From positions 1 to 6,566 of the forward strand of contig JAJXTQ010000115.1 of the NCBI GenBank assembly GCA_021783685.1: a stretch of 6,566 nucleotides of DNA. Reading direction: 5' to 3'. Of the stretch, positions 5,886-6,566 are shown piece by piece (the stretch's first letter is position 1; every line of letters starts with the position of its first letter). The notes beneath the pieces were generated by a model. That model did not search any database. It worked only from the letters and a program-made list of their open reading frames with translations, and was not told where the DNA came from. The translations under genes and the position numbers were made by a program. Origin of the DNA: Pseudomonadota bacterium (lineage in GTDB: Bacteria > Pseudomonadota > Gammaproteobacteria > UBA5335).

Positions 5886-6566
5886 TCAGGCGCGCAGCCG
5901 TTCCTGACGAGGGTCCTTGCGCACCAGCTCGGTGCCCGCCGTCCAGTGGAAGGCGGCCGAAACCATCTCCGACGGCGAACCATCCGCATTGATGCCTTCG
6001 CGATACGCCAGCGACGAGGTGCCTTCCTCGGATTCCGGCACGAAGCGCGTGCCGTTCTTGCGCAGCGACACCTCATCGGCCAGTACGCGGCGCACATATT
6101 CGCGCTGGCTTTCATATCGGATTCCCGGCGGGAGGGCGCCATCGCCCAGCACCTCGGCCGGATCCCGGCGCTCGACATCCTGGAACAGCTGTCGCGCCAG
6201 TTGCAGATGACCCAGTTCGTAGTCGAGGAACCGCTCCCACAGCGCTTTCAGCCGTGGATTGGATTCCTGCTGGGCGCAGGCCGCGTAGTTCCACACCTCA
6301 TTGGCCTCGCAGATGAGCAGCTTTTCCAGCAGCGATTCCTCGGGATTGAGCATGCAGCCGTAGTGCGTGATGTGCTGCGACTCGACCGAGGCGATTTCGG
6401 CATAGAGCTGCCGTGCCACCGGATCGGCGAACGTAGGGCCGAAGTGCATGTAGTAGTCGTGGGTCTGATATTCACCGGATACCAGCGTCAAGGCATGGAG
6501 CTTGGTGCCCAGCGCGGCATCGCGGGCGTAGGGCTCGGTCAACTCGTGCTCGGGCGCCCGATGATG
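5886..6566 (-). CDS. Ferritin-like superfamily protein, probably di-iron (5' end off the right edge)
   Basis: The minus-strand frame is open from the window edge to a TGA at 5886-5888, giving 226 visible residues. Numbering from the first visible codon, an acidic helix carries Glu57, then ESQH (Glu62, His65). A second helix, EANEVWNY, carries Glu87 and Glu90, and a third ends with YELGH (Glu117, His120). Two ExxH motifs spaced by a helix with further glutamates are the signature of ferritin/rubrerythrin-type four-helix bundles that bind two metal ions. The first helix of the bundle may lie in the GEYQTHDYYMHFG segment (31-43) or beyond the edge. About 100 residues follow the bundle and match no domain I recognise. 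A TTG at 6542 could be read as a start but has no good ribosome site, and no stop precedes it, so the gene probably begins outside the window. The enzymatic role (oxidase, peroxidase, iron handling) is not decided by the sequence. Confidence 0.75.
   Translation of the reverse strand, partial: HHRAPEHELTEPYARDAALGTKLHALTLVSGEYQTHDYYMHFGPTFADPVARQLYAEIASVESQHITHYGCMLNPEESLLEKLLICEANEVWNYAACAQQESNPRLKALWERFLDYELGHLQLARQLFQDVERRDPAEVLGDGALPPGIRYESQREYVRRVLADEVSLRKNGTRFVPESEEGTSSLAYREGINADGSPSEMVSAAFHWTAGTELVRKDPRQERLRA

Overview
The window is high-GC, densely coded DNA that looks proteobacterial. The best guess is a gammaproteobacterium, or a betaproteobacterium, but the genus cannot be told from the sequence. 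The guess rests on the Pseudomonas-like LigD domain order (phosphoesterase-ligase-polymerase), the proteobacterial style of the Ku and DUF3008 proteins, and Shine-Dalgarno-led starts. No mobile element, CRISPR array, tRNA or rRNA was seen.

Left third (1-1850, minus strand): a two-gene envelope or polysaccharide module. A GT4-type glycosyltransferase (GTG start at 1850 behind a strong AGGAGG) is followed by a DUF2334 polysaccharide-deacetylase-like protein. The second gene overlaps the end of the first by up to 47 bases and runs off the left edge. The natural substrate of neither can be read from the sequence.

Middle gap (1851-2287): a divergent intergenic region with no convincing gene. It holds a cluster of perfect palindromes (1995-2022 and 2049-2060). 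Close to the right-hand genes it holds a candidate ECF-sigma promoter, GGAACCT-N15-GTCTTC, at 2231-2258.

Right two thirds (2288-5851, plus strand): a tight three-gene operon of a 61-residue DUF3008 protein, Ku, and an 834-residue three-domain LigD, with gaps of 27 and 6 bases. Ku and LigD form the bacterial non-homologous end-joining pathway: Ku binds and bridges double-strand ends, and LigD trims, fills and seals them. The catalytic residues of all three LigD domains are visible, so the system looks complete and functional. The least explained part is the small DUF3008 protein at the head of the operon, together with the stress-type promoter candidate.

Right end (5844-6566): a GC-rich hairpin overlaps the ligD stop codon and separates it from a convergent minus-strand gene. 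That gene encodes a ferritin-like (di-iron type) protein cut off by the right edge. I found no wholly new system. The most interesting point is a known repair system apparently carrying a conserved small protein of unknown role.
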